Source: Aquabacterium sp. J223 (GTDB taxonomy: Bacteria; Pseudomonadota; Gammaproteobacteria; Burkholderiales; Burkholderiaceae_C). Taken from it: DNA of 64,000 nt. Where the stretch lies: positions 1,364,001 to 1,428,000 of the forward strand of contig NZ_CP088297.1 in NCBI RefSeq assembly GCF_024666615.1. Reading direction: 5' to 3'. This document shows, in pieces, positions 55,464 to 63,993 of this stretch. Within the stretch, counting starts at the first letter, position 1, and each line of letters starts with the position of its first letter. The translations under genes were made by a program, and so were the position numbers. A model generated the notes under the pieces. It made no database searches, was not told the origin of the DNA, and saw nothing but the letters and a program-made list of their open reading frames with translations.

Positions 55464-56861
55464 TCAGCCGATGGCGGGCGGGCGCACCTGCACCACGCCG
55501 GCGGCTTCGAGCGCCGCGGCGGCGCGCAGCACGCGGTCCTCGCGCCAGGGCGCGGCGATGAGCTGCACGCCGATCGGCAGGTGGGTGTCCGCGCCGCGGG
55601 TCGCGCCCCACACCGGCACCGTGCACACCGGCAGGCCGATGCACGACACCGGCTGCGTCAGCAGGCCCAGGCTGGCGCGCGCCGGCAGGCGCTGGCCGCC
55701 CAGCTCCAGCCATTCGGTGCCGATGGCGGGCGCGGCGCAGGGCGTGGCCGGCGCCAGCAGCAGGTCGACGTCGGCGAAGCGGCGGTTCACCTCCTCGGCG
55801 AACCAGCGGCGCAGGCGCTGGGCCTGCACCACCCAGTTGGCGGGCAGCAGCGCACCGGCGAGGAAGCGGTCGCGTGTCAGCGGGTCGAAGTCGTCGGGCC
55901 GGCGGCGCAGGTCGTCGAGGTGGACGTTGGCGCCCTCGGCGTTGGTGATGACGAAGGCCGCGGCGCGGGCGCGCGCCACCTCGGGCCACTCCACCACCAC
56001 CTTGGTGCCCAGGGCGTCGGCGACGCGGTCCACGGCCGCACGGGCATCGTCGGTGGCCATGTCGCGGAACCAGCCGCCGAGCACGCCGATGCGAAGGCCC
56101 TGGACGCCCTGGCCCAAGCGCTGGGCCACCGGGTCCATCGGACGCTGCGCGCAGCCGGGGTCCGCCGCGTCGGGGCCCTGCATCGCGTCGTAGGCCAGCG
56201 CCAGGTCCATCACGCTGCCGGCGAAGGGGCCGAGGTGGTCCAGGCTGGCGACGAAGGGGTAGCTGCCGCGGCGGGTGAGGCGCCCGAAGGTCGGCTTCAG
56301 GCCGAAGATGCCGCACAGCGACGACGGCACGCGGATGCTGCCGTTGGTGTCGGAGCCCAGCGTCAGCGGCACCTGGCCGGCCGCCACCGCGGCGGCCGAA
56401 CCGCCGGACGAGCCGCCGGCCACGCGCGAGAGGTCGTGCGGGTTGCGGGTCGGGCCCTCGTGGCTGTTCTCGGTCGAGAAGCCGTAGGCGTACTCGTCCA
56501 TGTTGAGCGCCCCGACCAGCACCGCGCCGGCGGCCTCCAGCCGCTGCACCAGCACCGCGTCGGCGGTGGCCGGCGGCGCCCCGCGCTCGATCTTCGAGCC
56601 GGCCAGCGTCGTCAGGCCGGCGATGTCGAACAGGTTCTTCACCGCGAAGGGCACGCCGCGCAGCGGCAGGTCGGCGTCGGGCGGCAGCGAGTCCAGCGCC
56701 TCGGCGCGGCGGCGGGCGCGCTCGGCGGTGAGGTCGGTGAAGGCGTTGACCTGGCCGTCGGTGGCCGCGATGCGCGCCAGCGCGTCCTCGACCAGCGCGG
56801 CGGCGGTGGTGTGGCCCTCGCGCTGGGCGAGCACCATCTGTTGGGCGGTGGAGGCTGGCAT
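55464..56861 (-). CDS. atzE: AtzE-family amidase (1-carboxybiuret hydrolase-like)
   Basis: A 465-aa amidase-signature enzyme. The Ser-cisSer-Lys triad is Lys75 (FAVKNLFDI), Ser152 (AGGSSGGSAAAV) and Ser176 (DTNGSIRVP). LRGVPFAVKNLFDIAGLTTLAGSKI, NMDEYAYGFSTENSHEGPTRNPHD and RRGSYPFVASLDHLGPFA are typical of the AtzE subgroup rather than GatA. AtzE works with the small AtzG protein, and an atzG-type gene lies 75 bp upstream, which supports the call. Substrate may be 1-carboxybiuret or a related amide; atzD is not in the window. Confidence 0.87.
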   Translation of the reverse strand: MPASTAQQMVLAQREGHTTAAALVEDALARIAATDGQVNAFTDLTAERARRRAEALDSLPPDADLPLRGVPFAVKNLFDIAGLTTLAGSKIERGAPPATADAVLVQRLEAAGAVLVGALNMDEYAYGFSTENSHEGPTRNPHDLSRVAGGSSGGSAAAVAAGQVPLTLGSDTNGSIRVPSSLCGIFGLKPTFGRLTRRGSYPFVASLDHLGPFAGSVMDLALAYDAMQGPDAADPGCAQRPMDPVAQRLGQGVQGLRIGVLGGWFRDMATDDARAAVDRVADALGTKVVVEWPEVARARAAAFVITNAEGANVHLDDLRRRPDDFDPLTRDRFLAGALLPANWVVQAQRLRRWFAEEVNRRFADVDLLLAPATPCAAPAIGTEWLELGGQRLPARASLGLLTQPVSCIGLPVCTVPVWGATRGADTHLPIGVQLIAAPWREDRVLRAAAALEAAGVVQVRPPAIG

Positions 56862-56936
56862 GTCAGTGCCGCCCGGCCGCCCGAAGGCCCTGGGCGCCCC
56901 CTCGGGGGGCAGCGAACGCGGGTGAGCGTGGGGGCG

Positions 56937-57146
56937 TCATTTCGGCGCGTCGAGGTCGCGGGGGGTGAACACCGTCGCCGGTTCGTCGTGCGGCGCGAGC
57001 GGGAAGCCGTTGACCTGCTCGGCCATCGACGCCGCCAGGCGCACGTACTGCTTCACGCCCGGCAGGTGATCGGGCTTGATCGGCAGGTCGATGGCCCGGG
57101 CGGTGGCCGCGACCAGGGCGGCGATGTCGTCGTTCGTCAGGCCCAT
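56937..57146 (-). CDS. atzG: AtzG-like small DUF4089 protein
   Basis: A 69-aa protein: MGLTNDDIAALVAATARAIDLPIKPDHLPGVKQYVRLAASMAEQVNGFPL, then DEPATVFTPRDL. This is the DUF4089/AtzG pattern, GatC-like, which wraps the AtzE amidase and is needed for its activity. It is encoded directly upstream of atzE and 4 bp after the solute-binding-protein gene. Confidence 0.85.
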   Translation of the reverse strand: MGLTNDDIAALVAATARAIDLPIKPDHLPGVKQYVRLAASMAEQVNGFPLAPHDEPATVFTPRDLDAPK

Positions 57147-57150
57147 GGCG

Positions 57151-58770
57151 TCAGGCCTTCGACAGGTCGCGGTAGTCGGGCTGCAGGTGGAACCAGTAGG
57201 TGTAGCCCTTCACGTTCTTCTGCATCGCCACGTCCATGGTCGGCTGGAACAGCGGCACGCGCGGCACCTCGTTCCAGGCGATCTGGATCATTTCCTTCAC
57301 CGCCGCCTCGTAGATGGGCTTGCTCTCGGCGAAGCGGGCGTTGCCCACCACCCGGTCCAGCCGCGGGTTCTGGTAGCTCATGGTGTTGAACACCGCGTTC
57401 TGGCCGTGGTAGCACCAGAAGAAGAAGTACTCGGGGTAGTTCAGCCAGCCGCCGAAGCGGTTGATGATCAGCGGCATGTCCTTCTTCAGCAGCGCGCCGC
57501 GCCAGGTCGCCCCGGGGATCTTGTTGAGCTGCACCTTGATGCCGATCTGGGCCAGCGACTCCTGGATCAGCACGGCCATCGGCTCGTTGATGGTGGCCCC
57601 GCCCAGGTCGTAGGACAGCGTGGTCTCGAAGCCGGCGGCGGCGCCGGCCTCGGCCATGAGCGCCTTGGCCTTCTCGACGCTGGTCGCGTAGCCGGTGGGC
57701 TGCGGCCAGGCGGTGGTCTTCACCGTCGGCGAAGGCGCGCCGTAGAGCTTGGCGCCGCGGCCGTAGAGCGCCGTGTCGTACAGCTTGTCGTAGGGCAGCA
57801 CGTAGGCCACCGCCTGGCGCACCTTCTCGTTGTTGAAGGGCGGCTTGGTGACGTTCATGCCCAGGTAGATCATCGAGTTCTCGATGGGCATGGAGCTGAC
57901 CGCGATGTTGCCGCCGTCCTTCGCCAGCTCGGCGAAGTCCTTCGGCGGCAGGTCGTAGGTCATGTCGATGTCGCCCTTGACCAGCAGCGCCCGGCGGTTG
58001 CCGGCGTTCGGCACCTCGCGCTGCACGATGCGGCGCAGCGCCGGCAGCTTGCCGCTCTTCCAGTCCTCGTTGCGCACGTAGATGATTTCCTGGCCGGGGC
58101 GCCAGGCTTCCAGCTTGTAGGCGCCGCCGCCCGCGGTGTTGTTGCGCGTCCAGGCCAGGCCCCAGGGGTCCTGCGGGGTGGCGTTCTTCTTCACCAGCTC
58201 GCTGTTGAAGACGCAGGGCACCGGCACCGCCAGGTCGTTCATGGTCAGCTTGTCGCGGCGCAGGAACTTGACGCGGAAGGTGTGGTCGTCGACCACCTCG
58301 AACTGGTCGGGCTGCTCCAGCGAGCCGGCGGCCATCTGGAAGGTGGGAAAGCCGCCGACCGTGACCGCGCGGTCGAAGCTCCACTTCACGTCCTTGGCCG
58401 TCACCGGCGTGCCGTCGTGGAACTTGGCGTTCTTGCGCAGCTTGAAGGTCACCGAGTTGCCGTCCGGTGCCATCTGCCAGCTCTCGGCCAGTTCGGGCTC
58501 CAGCTTGTTGATGTCGTAGACGGTGCGGCCGTCGGGCAGCTTCTTCTTGCCGTAGGTCATCAGGCGGTCGTAGACCAGCCAGCTCACGCCGTAGCTGGCC
58601 CGGTTGGCACCGACGGTGTGGATGTCCAGCGAGTTGGGGCCGAACTCGTTGGCCACCACCAGCACGTCCTGCGGCCGCGCCGGCTGGGCCTGCGCGACGG
58701 TGGCGAGCGTGCCCAGGCCGGTGGCACCGGACAGGGCGGCGCTGTGTTGGAGGAAGTCGCGTCGGTCCAT
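57151..58770 (-). CDS. peptide/nickel-type ABC transporter substrate-binding protein (SBP_bac_5)
   Basis: A 539-aa periplasmic receptor with a Tat-like signal (DRRDFLQHSAALSGATGLGTLATVAQA). ELAESWQMAPDGNSVTFKLRKNAKFHDGTPVTAKDVKWSFDRAV is the family signature near residue 95, and FNNEKVRQAVAYVLPYDKL follows later. It has no matching permease next door; the DppB/C/D/F-type genes at 42823-47446 are probably its partners, separated by the nested BMP transporter. Confidence 0.92.
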   Translation of the reverse strand: MDRRDFLQHSAALSGATGLGTLATVAQAQPARPQDVLVVANEFGPNSLDIHTVGANRASYGVSWLVYDRLMTYGKKKLPDGRTVYDINKLEPELAESWQMAPDGNSVTFKLRKNAKFHDGTPVTAKDVKWSFDRAVTVGGFPTFQMAAGSLEQPDQFEVVDDHTFRVKFLRRDKLTMNDLAVPVPCVFNSELVKKNATPQDPWGLAWTRNNTAGGGAYKLEAWRPGQEIIYVRNEDWKSGKLPALRRIVQREVPNAGNRRALLVKGDIDMTYDLPPKDFAELAKDGGNIAVSSMPIENSMIYLGMNVTKPPFNNEKVRQAVAYVLPYDKLYDTALYGRGAKLYGAPSPTVKTTAWPQPTGYATSVEKAKALMAEAGAAAGFETTLSYDLGGATINEPMAVLIQESLAQIGIKVQLNKIPGATWRGALLKKDMPLIINRFGGWLNYPEYFFFWCYHGQNAVFNTMSYQNPRLDRVVGNARFAESKPIYEAAVKEMIQIAWNEVPRVPLFQPTMDVAMQKNVKGYTYWFHLQPDYRDLSKA

Positions 58771-58802
58771 GGGGTCCCTCTCGTTCGTTGTGCGGGGTGG
58801 GG

Positions 58803-60623
58803 TCAGGCGGCGGCGCTGCGCGCGGCCAGGTAGGCGCGCCAGCCGCCATGGCGGGTGATGTCCTCGGCGCCGGCCAGCGCATGCGCTTCGCAGACGAAGC
58901 CATGCACCCAGCGGCCGTCGGCCAGCTGCAGGCTGCCCAGGCCCAGCGGCGGCGGGATCAGCGCGAGGAAGCTGCCGACCGCGTCGACCGGCATGTCCCA
59001 CACCTCGACGGCGACGGCGGCGCCGCCGTCGGCCACCAGCTGCAGCCCGGGCTTGGGCGGCACGGTGCCGGGCAGGGCGTAGAGGCGGTAGTGCGGCGCG
59101 GTGGTGGTGGCCTCGGCCAGCGTGGCGCCGCGTTCGATGAGCTGGCCGTTCAGCGGCAGGCCGGCGAGGTGGGCGCCGACGACGGCGATCGGCATGGTCG
59201 GCGCGGCCTGCGGCCAGCGCGCCGGCACGGTGGCGTCGCAGGCGCGGCCGGTGGCGCCCAGCGGCAGCGCCAGCGCCGCCTGCCAGGTGCTGCCGAAACG
59301 AGCGAGCGCCGCGTCGTGTCCACCCGGTCCGATGACGGTGATGCCGAAGGGCAACTCGGCCTCGTTGAAGCCTGCGGGCAGCGCCAGCGCGCACCAGCCC
59401 AGCAGGTTGACGAAGTTGGTCCAGCGGCCGAGCTGGGCGTTGGCCCCCAGCGGGTCGGCGTCGACCTCGGCGTGGGTCGGGTGGGCCGGCGCGGTGGGCA
59501 CCAGCAGCGCATCGACCTGCTGCCACAGCGTGGCGGCCTGCCGGGCCAGCGCCTGCAGGCGGTAGCGGCCGCGGAAGGCGTCGGTGGCCGAGAAGCGGGC
59601 GGCCTGCGCCACCACCGCGCGCACTGCGGGGTCCAGCGTCTCGGGACGCTCGTCCAGCAGCGGCTGCACCACCGCATGGCGCTCGGCCACCCAGGGGCCG
59701 TCGTACAGCAGGGCGGCCACGTCGTACAGCGGGGTGAAGTCCAGCGGCAGCAGGCGGTGGCCGAGCGCCTCGGCCTGCGCGCAGGCGCGGCCCCAGGCGG
59801 CGTCGTAGCCCGGGCCGGTGAGCAGCACCTCGCGCGGCACGCCGAGGGTCAGCCGCTGCGGCCAGCGCGCGGGCCCGGCCGGCACGTCGCCGGTGAAGGG
59901 GTCGGCCGCGTCGTCGCCTTCCATCAGCGCCAGCAGCTCGGCACCGTCGGCCACCGTCAGCGCGAAGATGGAGACGCAGTCCAGGCTGCGGCAGGCCGGC
60001 ACCACGCCGGCGGTGCTGACGCGGCCCGGCGTCGGCTTCACGCCGACCAGGTTGTTGAAGCCGGCCGGCACGCGGCCGGAGCCGGCGGTGTCGGTGCCGA
60101 GCGCGAACGGCACGTCGCCGCGCGCCACCACCACCGCCGAGCCGGAGCTGGACCCGCCGCTCACCCGCGTGGCATCGAAGGTGCTGGACGGCCGGCCGTA
60201 GGGGCTGCGCGCGCCGACCAGGCCGGTGGCGAACTGGTCGAGGTTGGTCTTGCCCAGCCACACCGCACCGGCGTCGACCAGCTTCTGCACGGCGGCGGCG
60301 GTGCGCGGCGCCACCTCGGCGAAGGCCGGGCAGGCCGCGGTGGTGACGACGCCCTCGATGTGGATGTTGTCCTTCACCGCGAAGGGCACGCCGTACAGCG
60401 GCAGCGCGGCGGCGCGGGCCGCGGCGTCCAGCCCGTCGGCGCGCGCGGCCAGCGCCTGCAGCTGGGTGGCCAGCTCGGCGTCGGTGGCCAGGTGGATCCA
60501 CGCCTCGCGCGGGCTGTGCAGGCGCAACGACGCCAGGCGGTCGGCCAGCAGCGAGGCCGGCCGCGCACCGGCCGCGTAGGCGGCGCGCCAGTCGGCAAGC
60601 GTGAGCGGCCGAAGCGGCGTCAT
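58803..60623 (-). CDS. atzF: allophanate hydrolase (AtzF type)
   Basis: A 606-aa two-domain enzyme. The amidase domain (residues 1 to about 440) has Lys84 (FAVKDNIHIEG), the Ser-cisSer region at 155-162 (SGGSSSGS) and nucleophile Ser182 (DTAGSGRVPAGF). The C-terminal domain (about 470-606: LNGQLIERGATLAEATTTAPHYRLYALP, EVWDMPVDAVGSFLALIPPPLGLGSLQLADGRWVHGFVCE) is specific to allophanate hydrolases. Reaction: allophanate plus water to CO2 and two ammonia. It is the promoter-proximal gene of the array, with a GTATAC palindrome just upstream. Confidence 0.95.
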   Translation of the reverse strand: MTPLRPLTLADWRAAYAAGARPASLLADRLASLRLHSPREAWIHLATDAELATQLQALAARADGLDAAARAAALPLYGVPFAVKDNIHIEGVVTTAACPAFAEVAPRTAAAVQKLVDAGAVWLGKTNLDQFATGLVGARSPYGRPSSTFDATRVSGGSSSGSAVVVARGDVPFALGTDTAGSGRVPAGFNNLVGVKPTPGRVSTAGVVPACRSLDCVSIFALTVADGAELLALMEGDDAADPFTGDVPAGPARWPQRLTLGVPREVLLTGPGYDAAWGRACAQAEALGHRLLPLDFTPLYDVAALLYDGPWVAERHAVVQPLLDERPETLDPAVRAVVAQAARFSATDAFRGRYRLQALARQAATLWQQVDALLVPTAPAHPTHAEVDADPLGANAQLGRWTNFVNLLGWCALALPAGFNEAELPFGITVIGPGGHDAALARFGSTWQAALALPLGATGRACDATVPARWPQAAPTMPIAVVGAHLAGLPLNGQLIERGATLAEATTTAPHYRLYALPGTVPPKPGLQLVADGGAAVAVEVWDMPVDAVGSFLALIPPPLGLGSLQLADGRWVHGFVCEAHALAGAEDITRHGGWRAYLAARSAAA

Positions 60624-60634
60624 GGCAACGTGCA

Positions 60635-60654
60635 CCAACTGGTATACATGTTGG
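60635..60654. promoter_or_regulatory. GTATAC-centred palindrome, candidate GntR operator before atzF
   Basis: CCAACTGGTATACATGTTGG: perfect CCAAC/GTTGG arms flank a GTATAC core, 12 bp upstream of the atzF ATG. The core matches the site before the malonate operon at 22144-22157. In such G+C-rich DNA this hexamer should be uncommon. The position suggests repression of the array, probably by the GntR protein at 42027-42782. Confidence 0.55.
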
Positions 60655-60854
60655 AATGCATTGCAGGAGCCGTGCCAGCGTCCGCTCCCTCGGACAGGGC
60701 CGGGGCCACCCGCCGGATTGCGCGAAGCCGGTGCGCCGCGGGCACCGCGGCTGTGCCGGCGTGCCCGTCCGCCGTGCGGCGGCGGCGGATCTGCAGGGCG
60801 GAGCGCGCCCTGTTCGGCCGATCGCCGCCGGGCCCGTCGCGGCCCAATCGGGGC

Positions 60855-61676
60855 ATGGGACCCACGCCTGCCGTCCACCTGTACCAGATCGCCTACTCGC
60901 CCGCCACGCTGGCCGCCATCGAGCCCGGCTACGAGGTGCTCGACAACCTGGCCAACCCGCGGCCGGACTGGTACGAGTATTGGCCGCTGCGCCGCTTCCT
61001 GCTCAACCACCCGCTGGACGAGGCGGCCTTCTACGGTTTCTTCTCGCCCAAGTTCGGCGCCAAGACGCTGCTCACCGCCGCCGACGTGCGCGCCACCGTG
61101 CAGGCGGCCGAGGCCGACGTGGTGCTGTTCTCGCCGCAGCCCGACATGGGCGCCTTCTTCCTCAACGTCTTCGAGCAGGGCGAGACCTTCGACCCCGGCC
61201 TGATCGACGCCTACTCCGCCTTCCTCGACCACATCGGCCGCACAGCCCCGCTGCGCCAGCTGGTGATGGACTCGCGCCAGGTGGTGTTCTCCAACTACTT
61301 CGTCGCGCGCCCGGCGTTCTGGCGCGAATGGCTCACCCTCAACGAGGCGCTGTTCGCCGTCTGCGAGGGCCCCGACACGCCGCTGCGCCAGGCGCTGACG
61401 AAACCGACCACCTACCCGGGCAGCGCCCAGCGCAAGGTCTTCCTGCAGGAGCGGGCGGCCTCGCTGCTGCTGACCGTGCAGCCGCGGTGGAAGAGCCACG
61501 CGGCCAACCCCTTCACCATGGGCTGGTCGATGTCGCGCCTGCGCGAGCACCCGATGGAGGCGGTGATGAGCGACGCCCTCAAGCTGGCCTACCGGCAGCA
61601 GGGCTTCGGCCACTACCTGCAGGCCTTCTCCACGCTGCGCGACCGCTTCGTCGCCGGCGGACCGGCGCGGGGCTGA
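60855..61676 (+). CDS. conserved protein of the polysaccharide cluster, function unknown
   Basis: A 273-aa soluble protein: HLYQIAYSPATLAAIEPGYEVLDNLANPRPDWYEYWPLRRFLLNHPLDEAAFYGFFSPKFGAKTLL, then DVVLFSPQPDMGAFFLNVFEQGE. I recall similar proteins, sometimes as domains, beside glycosyltransferases but no assigned activity. It is 4 bp before the GT25 gene, so a role in glycan assembly is likely. The ATG at 60855 was chosen because upstream sequence is low-complexity. It is divergent from atzF. Confidence 0.65.
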   Translation: MGPTPAVHLYQIAYSPATLAAIEPGYEVLDNLANPRPDWYEYWPLRRFLLNHPLDEAAFYGFFSPKFGAKTLLTAADVRATVQAAEADVVLFSPQPDMGAFFLNVFEQGETFDPGLIDAYSAFLDHIGRTAPLRQLVMDSRQVVFSNYFVARPAFWREWLTLNEALFAVCEGPDTPLRQALTKPTTYPGSAQRKVFLQERAASLLLTVQPRWKSHAANPFTMGWSMSRLREHPMEAVMSDALKLAYRQQGFGHYLQAFSTLRDRFVAGGPARG

Positions 61677-61680
61677 CGCG

Positions 61681-62334
61681 GTGCTCAGCATCTACGCCAT
61701 CAACCTCGACCACCGCACCGACCGCTGGTCGGCGCTGCAGGCCTCGTCGCGGGCCAAGGGCCTGGACCCGGCCGCCATCCGCCGCTGGCCGGCGGTGGCC
61801 GACGCCGACTTCGGCGCGCTGGGCTGCGCCAAGTCGCACCTGGCGGTGCTGTCGCACTTCCTGTCGCAGGACCACGCGCCCTACTGCCTGGTGCTGGAGG
61901 ACGACTTCGAGCTGCTGCGGCCCTGGGGCGAGTTCGTCGAAGCCTTCAACGGCCTGGCCGCCGAACGCATCGACTGGGACGCGCTGCTGCTGATGGGCAC
62001 CGCGGTGCTGGCGCCGCCGCCGCGCGCCCCCGGCGTGGCCAAGCTGCTGGAGGCCCAGTCGGCCGCCGCCTACCTGGTGAGCCGCCGCTACGCCGCCACC
62101 GTGCTGGCCTGCTTCGCCGACTGCGTCCCGCACCTGGAGTCGCTGCGCGGCCTGCAGCCGCGGGCCGCGGTGACCGCCCGCTTCGCCATCGACCAGGCCT
62201 GGAAGGCGCTGCAGCGGCGCGACCGCTGGTACATCTTCTCGCCGGCCTTCGGCCGCCAGCGGCCGTCGTTCTCGGACATCGAGCAGTGCGACGTCAACTA
62301 CGACGCGATGACCTACGGCCTGGCCGCCGCCTGA
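61681..62334 (+). CDS. glycosyltransferase family 25 protein (LPS glycosyltransferase-like)
   Basis: A 217-aa GT25: IYAINLDHRTDRWSALQAS at the N-terminus, GALGCAKSHLAVLSHFLSQDHAPYCLVLEDDFELL (the acidic EDD motif that coordinates metal and sugar nucleotide) near residues 42-78, then SAAAYLVSRRYAATVL. Members transfer hexoses to lipooligosaccharide. The start is a GTG at 61681. It is 14 bp before the fucosyltransferase-like gene. Confidence 0.9.
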   Translation: MLSIYAINLDHRTDRWSALQASSRAKGLDPAAIRRWPAVADADFGALGCAKSHLAVLSHFLSQDHAPYCLVLEDDFELLRPWGEFVEAFNGLAAERIDWDALLLMGTAVLAPPPRAPGVAKLLEAQSAAAYLVSRRYAATVLACFADCVPHLESLRGLQPRAAVTARFAIDQAWKALQRRDRWYIFSPAFGRQRPSFSDIEQCDVNYDAMTYGLAAA

Positions 62335-62348
62335 CGCTTCAAGCCCTC

Positions 62349-63938
62349 ATGACGATGCCGCACGACACCCTCCTGCCCGACGCCCCGGCCGCCACCGCCG
62401 ACCCCGCCACCACGCTGGTGCAGCGGCTGCAGGGCGGCATCGGCAACCAGCTGTTCCAGCTCTTCTTCGCGCGCTGGCTCGGCCGGGTCAGCGGCAGCCC
62501 GGTGGCCTTCGACCTGCAGGGCTTCCAGCGCGACGGCTACGGCCGCGGGCCGGTGCTGCAGCGGGTGGCGCCCGACGCGCAGGTGCTGGACATCGGCACG
62601 CTCGACACGGCCGGCCTGCGCCTGCTGCGCGAACAGGACTTCAGGCTGCCGCCCACCGGCCCGCTGCCCGAGCGCTACGGCCTGCCGGCCGGCATCCGCC
62701 ACCTGGTGCTCGACGGCTACTGGCAGGACCGGCGCTTCGTCGACGCCGCCGGCGTCGCCGCGCTGCGCGCCCACCTCACCGCCACGGTGGAGCCGGCGGT
62801 GCAGCCCTGGGCCGCGCGCCTTCGCGCCGCGCAGCGGCCCACCGCGCTGCACATCCGCCGCCACGACTACCGCCACCACGGCCTGTGCAGCGAGGCCTAC
62901 TACCTGGACGCCCTGCGCTGGCTGGCCGCCCGCCACGGCCCGCTCGACGTGTTCGTCTTCTCCGACGAGCCCAACGCCAGTGCCCACCTGCTGCAGGCCG
63001 CCGGCATCGCGCACACGCTGGTGCGCTCCGGCGACGACCTGGCCGACCTGCACCTGATGTCGCTGTGCGGCCGCCACGTCATCTCCAACTCCAGCTTCTC
63101 CTGGTGGGGGGCGATGCTGTCGGGCAGCGACGAGGTCATCTGCCCGGCGCCCTGGTCGCTGCAGCACACGCCGTCCGCCGAGCTGCTGCCGCCGCGCTGG
63201 AAGCGCCTGGACGAGGCGCTGGAGCGCCCGGCCGCGGCGCCGGCGCACCGCGATGCGCTGGACCGCGAGCAGTTCCGCGTCGACTTCCAGGCCTTCTTCG
63301 CCCAGGGCGTGCCGTCCGGCTGGACGGTGCAGCAGCGGCCCTGCCTGGACGACGCCACCAAGACCACCGGCATCGACGCCCACTACGTCTACCACACGGC
63401 CTGGGCCGCGCGCCGTCTGCTGGCCAACCCGGTGGCCGAGCACGTCGACATCGGCAGCGACCACCGCTTCACCACCATCGCCTCGGCGTTCCAGCCGATG
63501 CGCTTCCTCGACTACCGGCCCTGCGAGGTGTCGCTGTCCAACCTGGTCAGCGGCCATGCCAACCTGCTGGCCCTCGACATTCCCGACGACAGCCTGCAAA
63601 GCCTGTCCTGCATGCACGTGGTCGAGCACATCGGCCTCGGCCGCTACGGCGACCCGATCGACTTCCACGGCGCGGACAAGGCCATGGACGCGCTGCAGCG
63701 CGTGCTGGCCCCCGGCGGCCTGCTGTACTTCGTCGTGCCGGTGGGCGAGCCCTGCGTGGTCTTCAACGCCCACCGCATCTTCCGCGCGTCGGACATCGTG
63801 CGCCGCTTCGCCGACCTCGACCTGGTCGAGTTCTCGCTGGTCGACGACTTCGGCCGCTTCACCGAGCACGTCGCGCCCGAAGCCGCCGACGGCCAGCGCT
63901 ACGCCTGCGGCTGCTTCCTGTTCCGCAAGCGGGCGTGA
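62349..63938 (+). CDS. fusion of GT11 (alpha-1,2-fucosyltransferase-like) and DUF268 methyltransferase-like domain
   Basis: A 529-aa two-domain protein. Residues 25-290 are GT11-like: QRLQGGIGNQLFQLFFARWL, the donor motif HIRRHDYRHHG and SNSSFSWWGAMLSG. Residues 310-529 are DUF268-like: HYVYHTAWAARRLLANPVAEHVDIGS, FQPMRFLDYRPCEVSLSNL, SLQSLSCMHVVEHIGLGRYGDPIDFHGADKAMDALQRVLAPGGLLYFVVPVG, a Rossmann-type methyltransferase pattern. It would act on a surface glycan, adding a deoxyhexose and possibly methylating it. The domain pairing in one chain is notable. Confidence 0.85.
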   Translation: MTMPHDTLLPDAPAATADPATTLVQRLQGGIGNQLFQLFFARWLGRVSGSPVAFDLQGFQRDGYGRGPVLQRVAPDAQVLDIGTLDTAGLRLLREQDFRLPPTGPLPERYGLPAGIRHLVLDGYWQDRRFVDAAGVAALRAHLTATVEPAVQPWAARLRAAQRPTALHIRRHDYRHHGLCSEAYYLDALRWLAARHGPLDVFVFSDEPNASAHLLQAAGIAHTLVRSGDDLADLHLMSLCGRHVISNSSFSWWGAMLSGSDEVICPAPWSLQHTPSAELLPPRWKRLDEALERPAAAPAHRDALDREQFRVDFQAFFAQGVPSGWTVQQRPCLDDATKTTGIDAHYVYHTAWAARRLLANPVAEHVDIGSDHRFTTIASAFQPMRFLDYRPCEVSLSNLVSGHANLLALDIPDDSLQSLSCMHVVEHIGLGRYGDPIDFHGADKAMDALQRVLAPGGLLYFVVPVGEPCVVFNAHRIFRASDIVRRFADLDLVEFSLVDDFGRFTEHVAPEAADGQRYACGCFLFRKRA

Positions 63939-63969
63939 GGCGCAGGGCCTGAGGCCGAAGGCCAACGAA

Positions 63970-63993
63970 GAAGGGGACCTCGCGGTCCCCTTC
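63970..63993. terminator. hairpin after the GT11-DUF268 gene
   Basis: GAAGGGGACC and GGTCCCCTTC form a perfect 10-bp stem with a four-base loop, 31 bp past the stop codon. No clear T run follows before the window ends, so termination is only probable. Confidence 0.45.

Noticed and set aside
40967-60623. Dipeptide and nucleoside uptake as the role of the two ABC systems
   Set aside because: The family names suggest this, but no peptidase or nucleoside-catabolic gene accompanies them and amide hydrolases surround them, so the substrate was left open.
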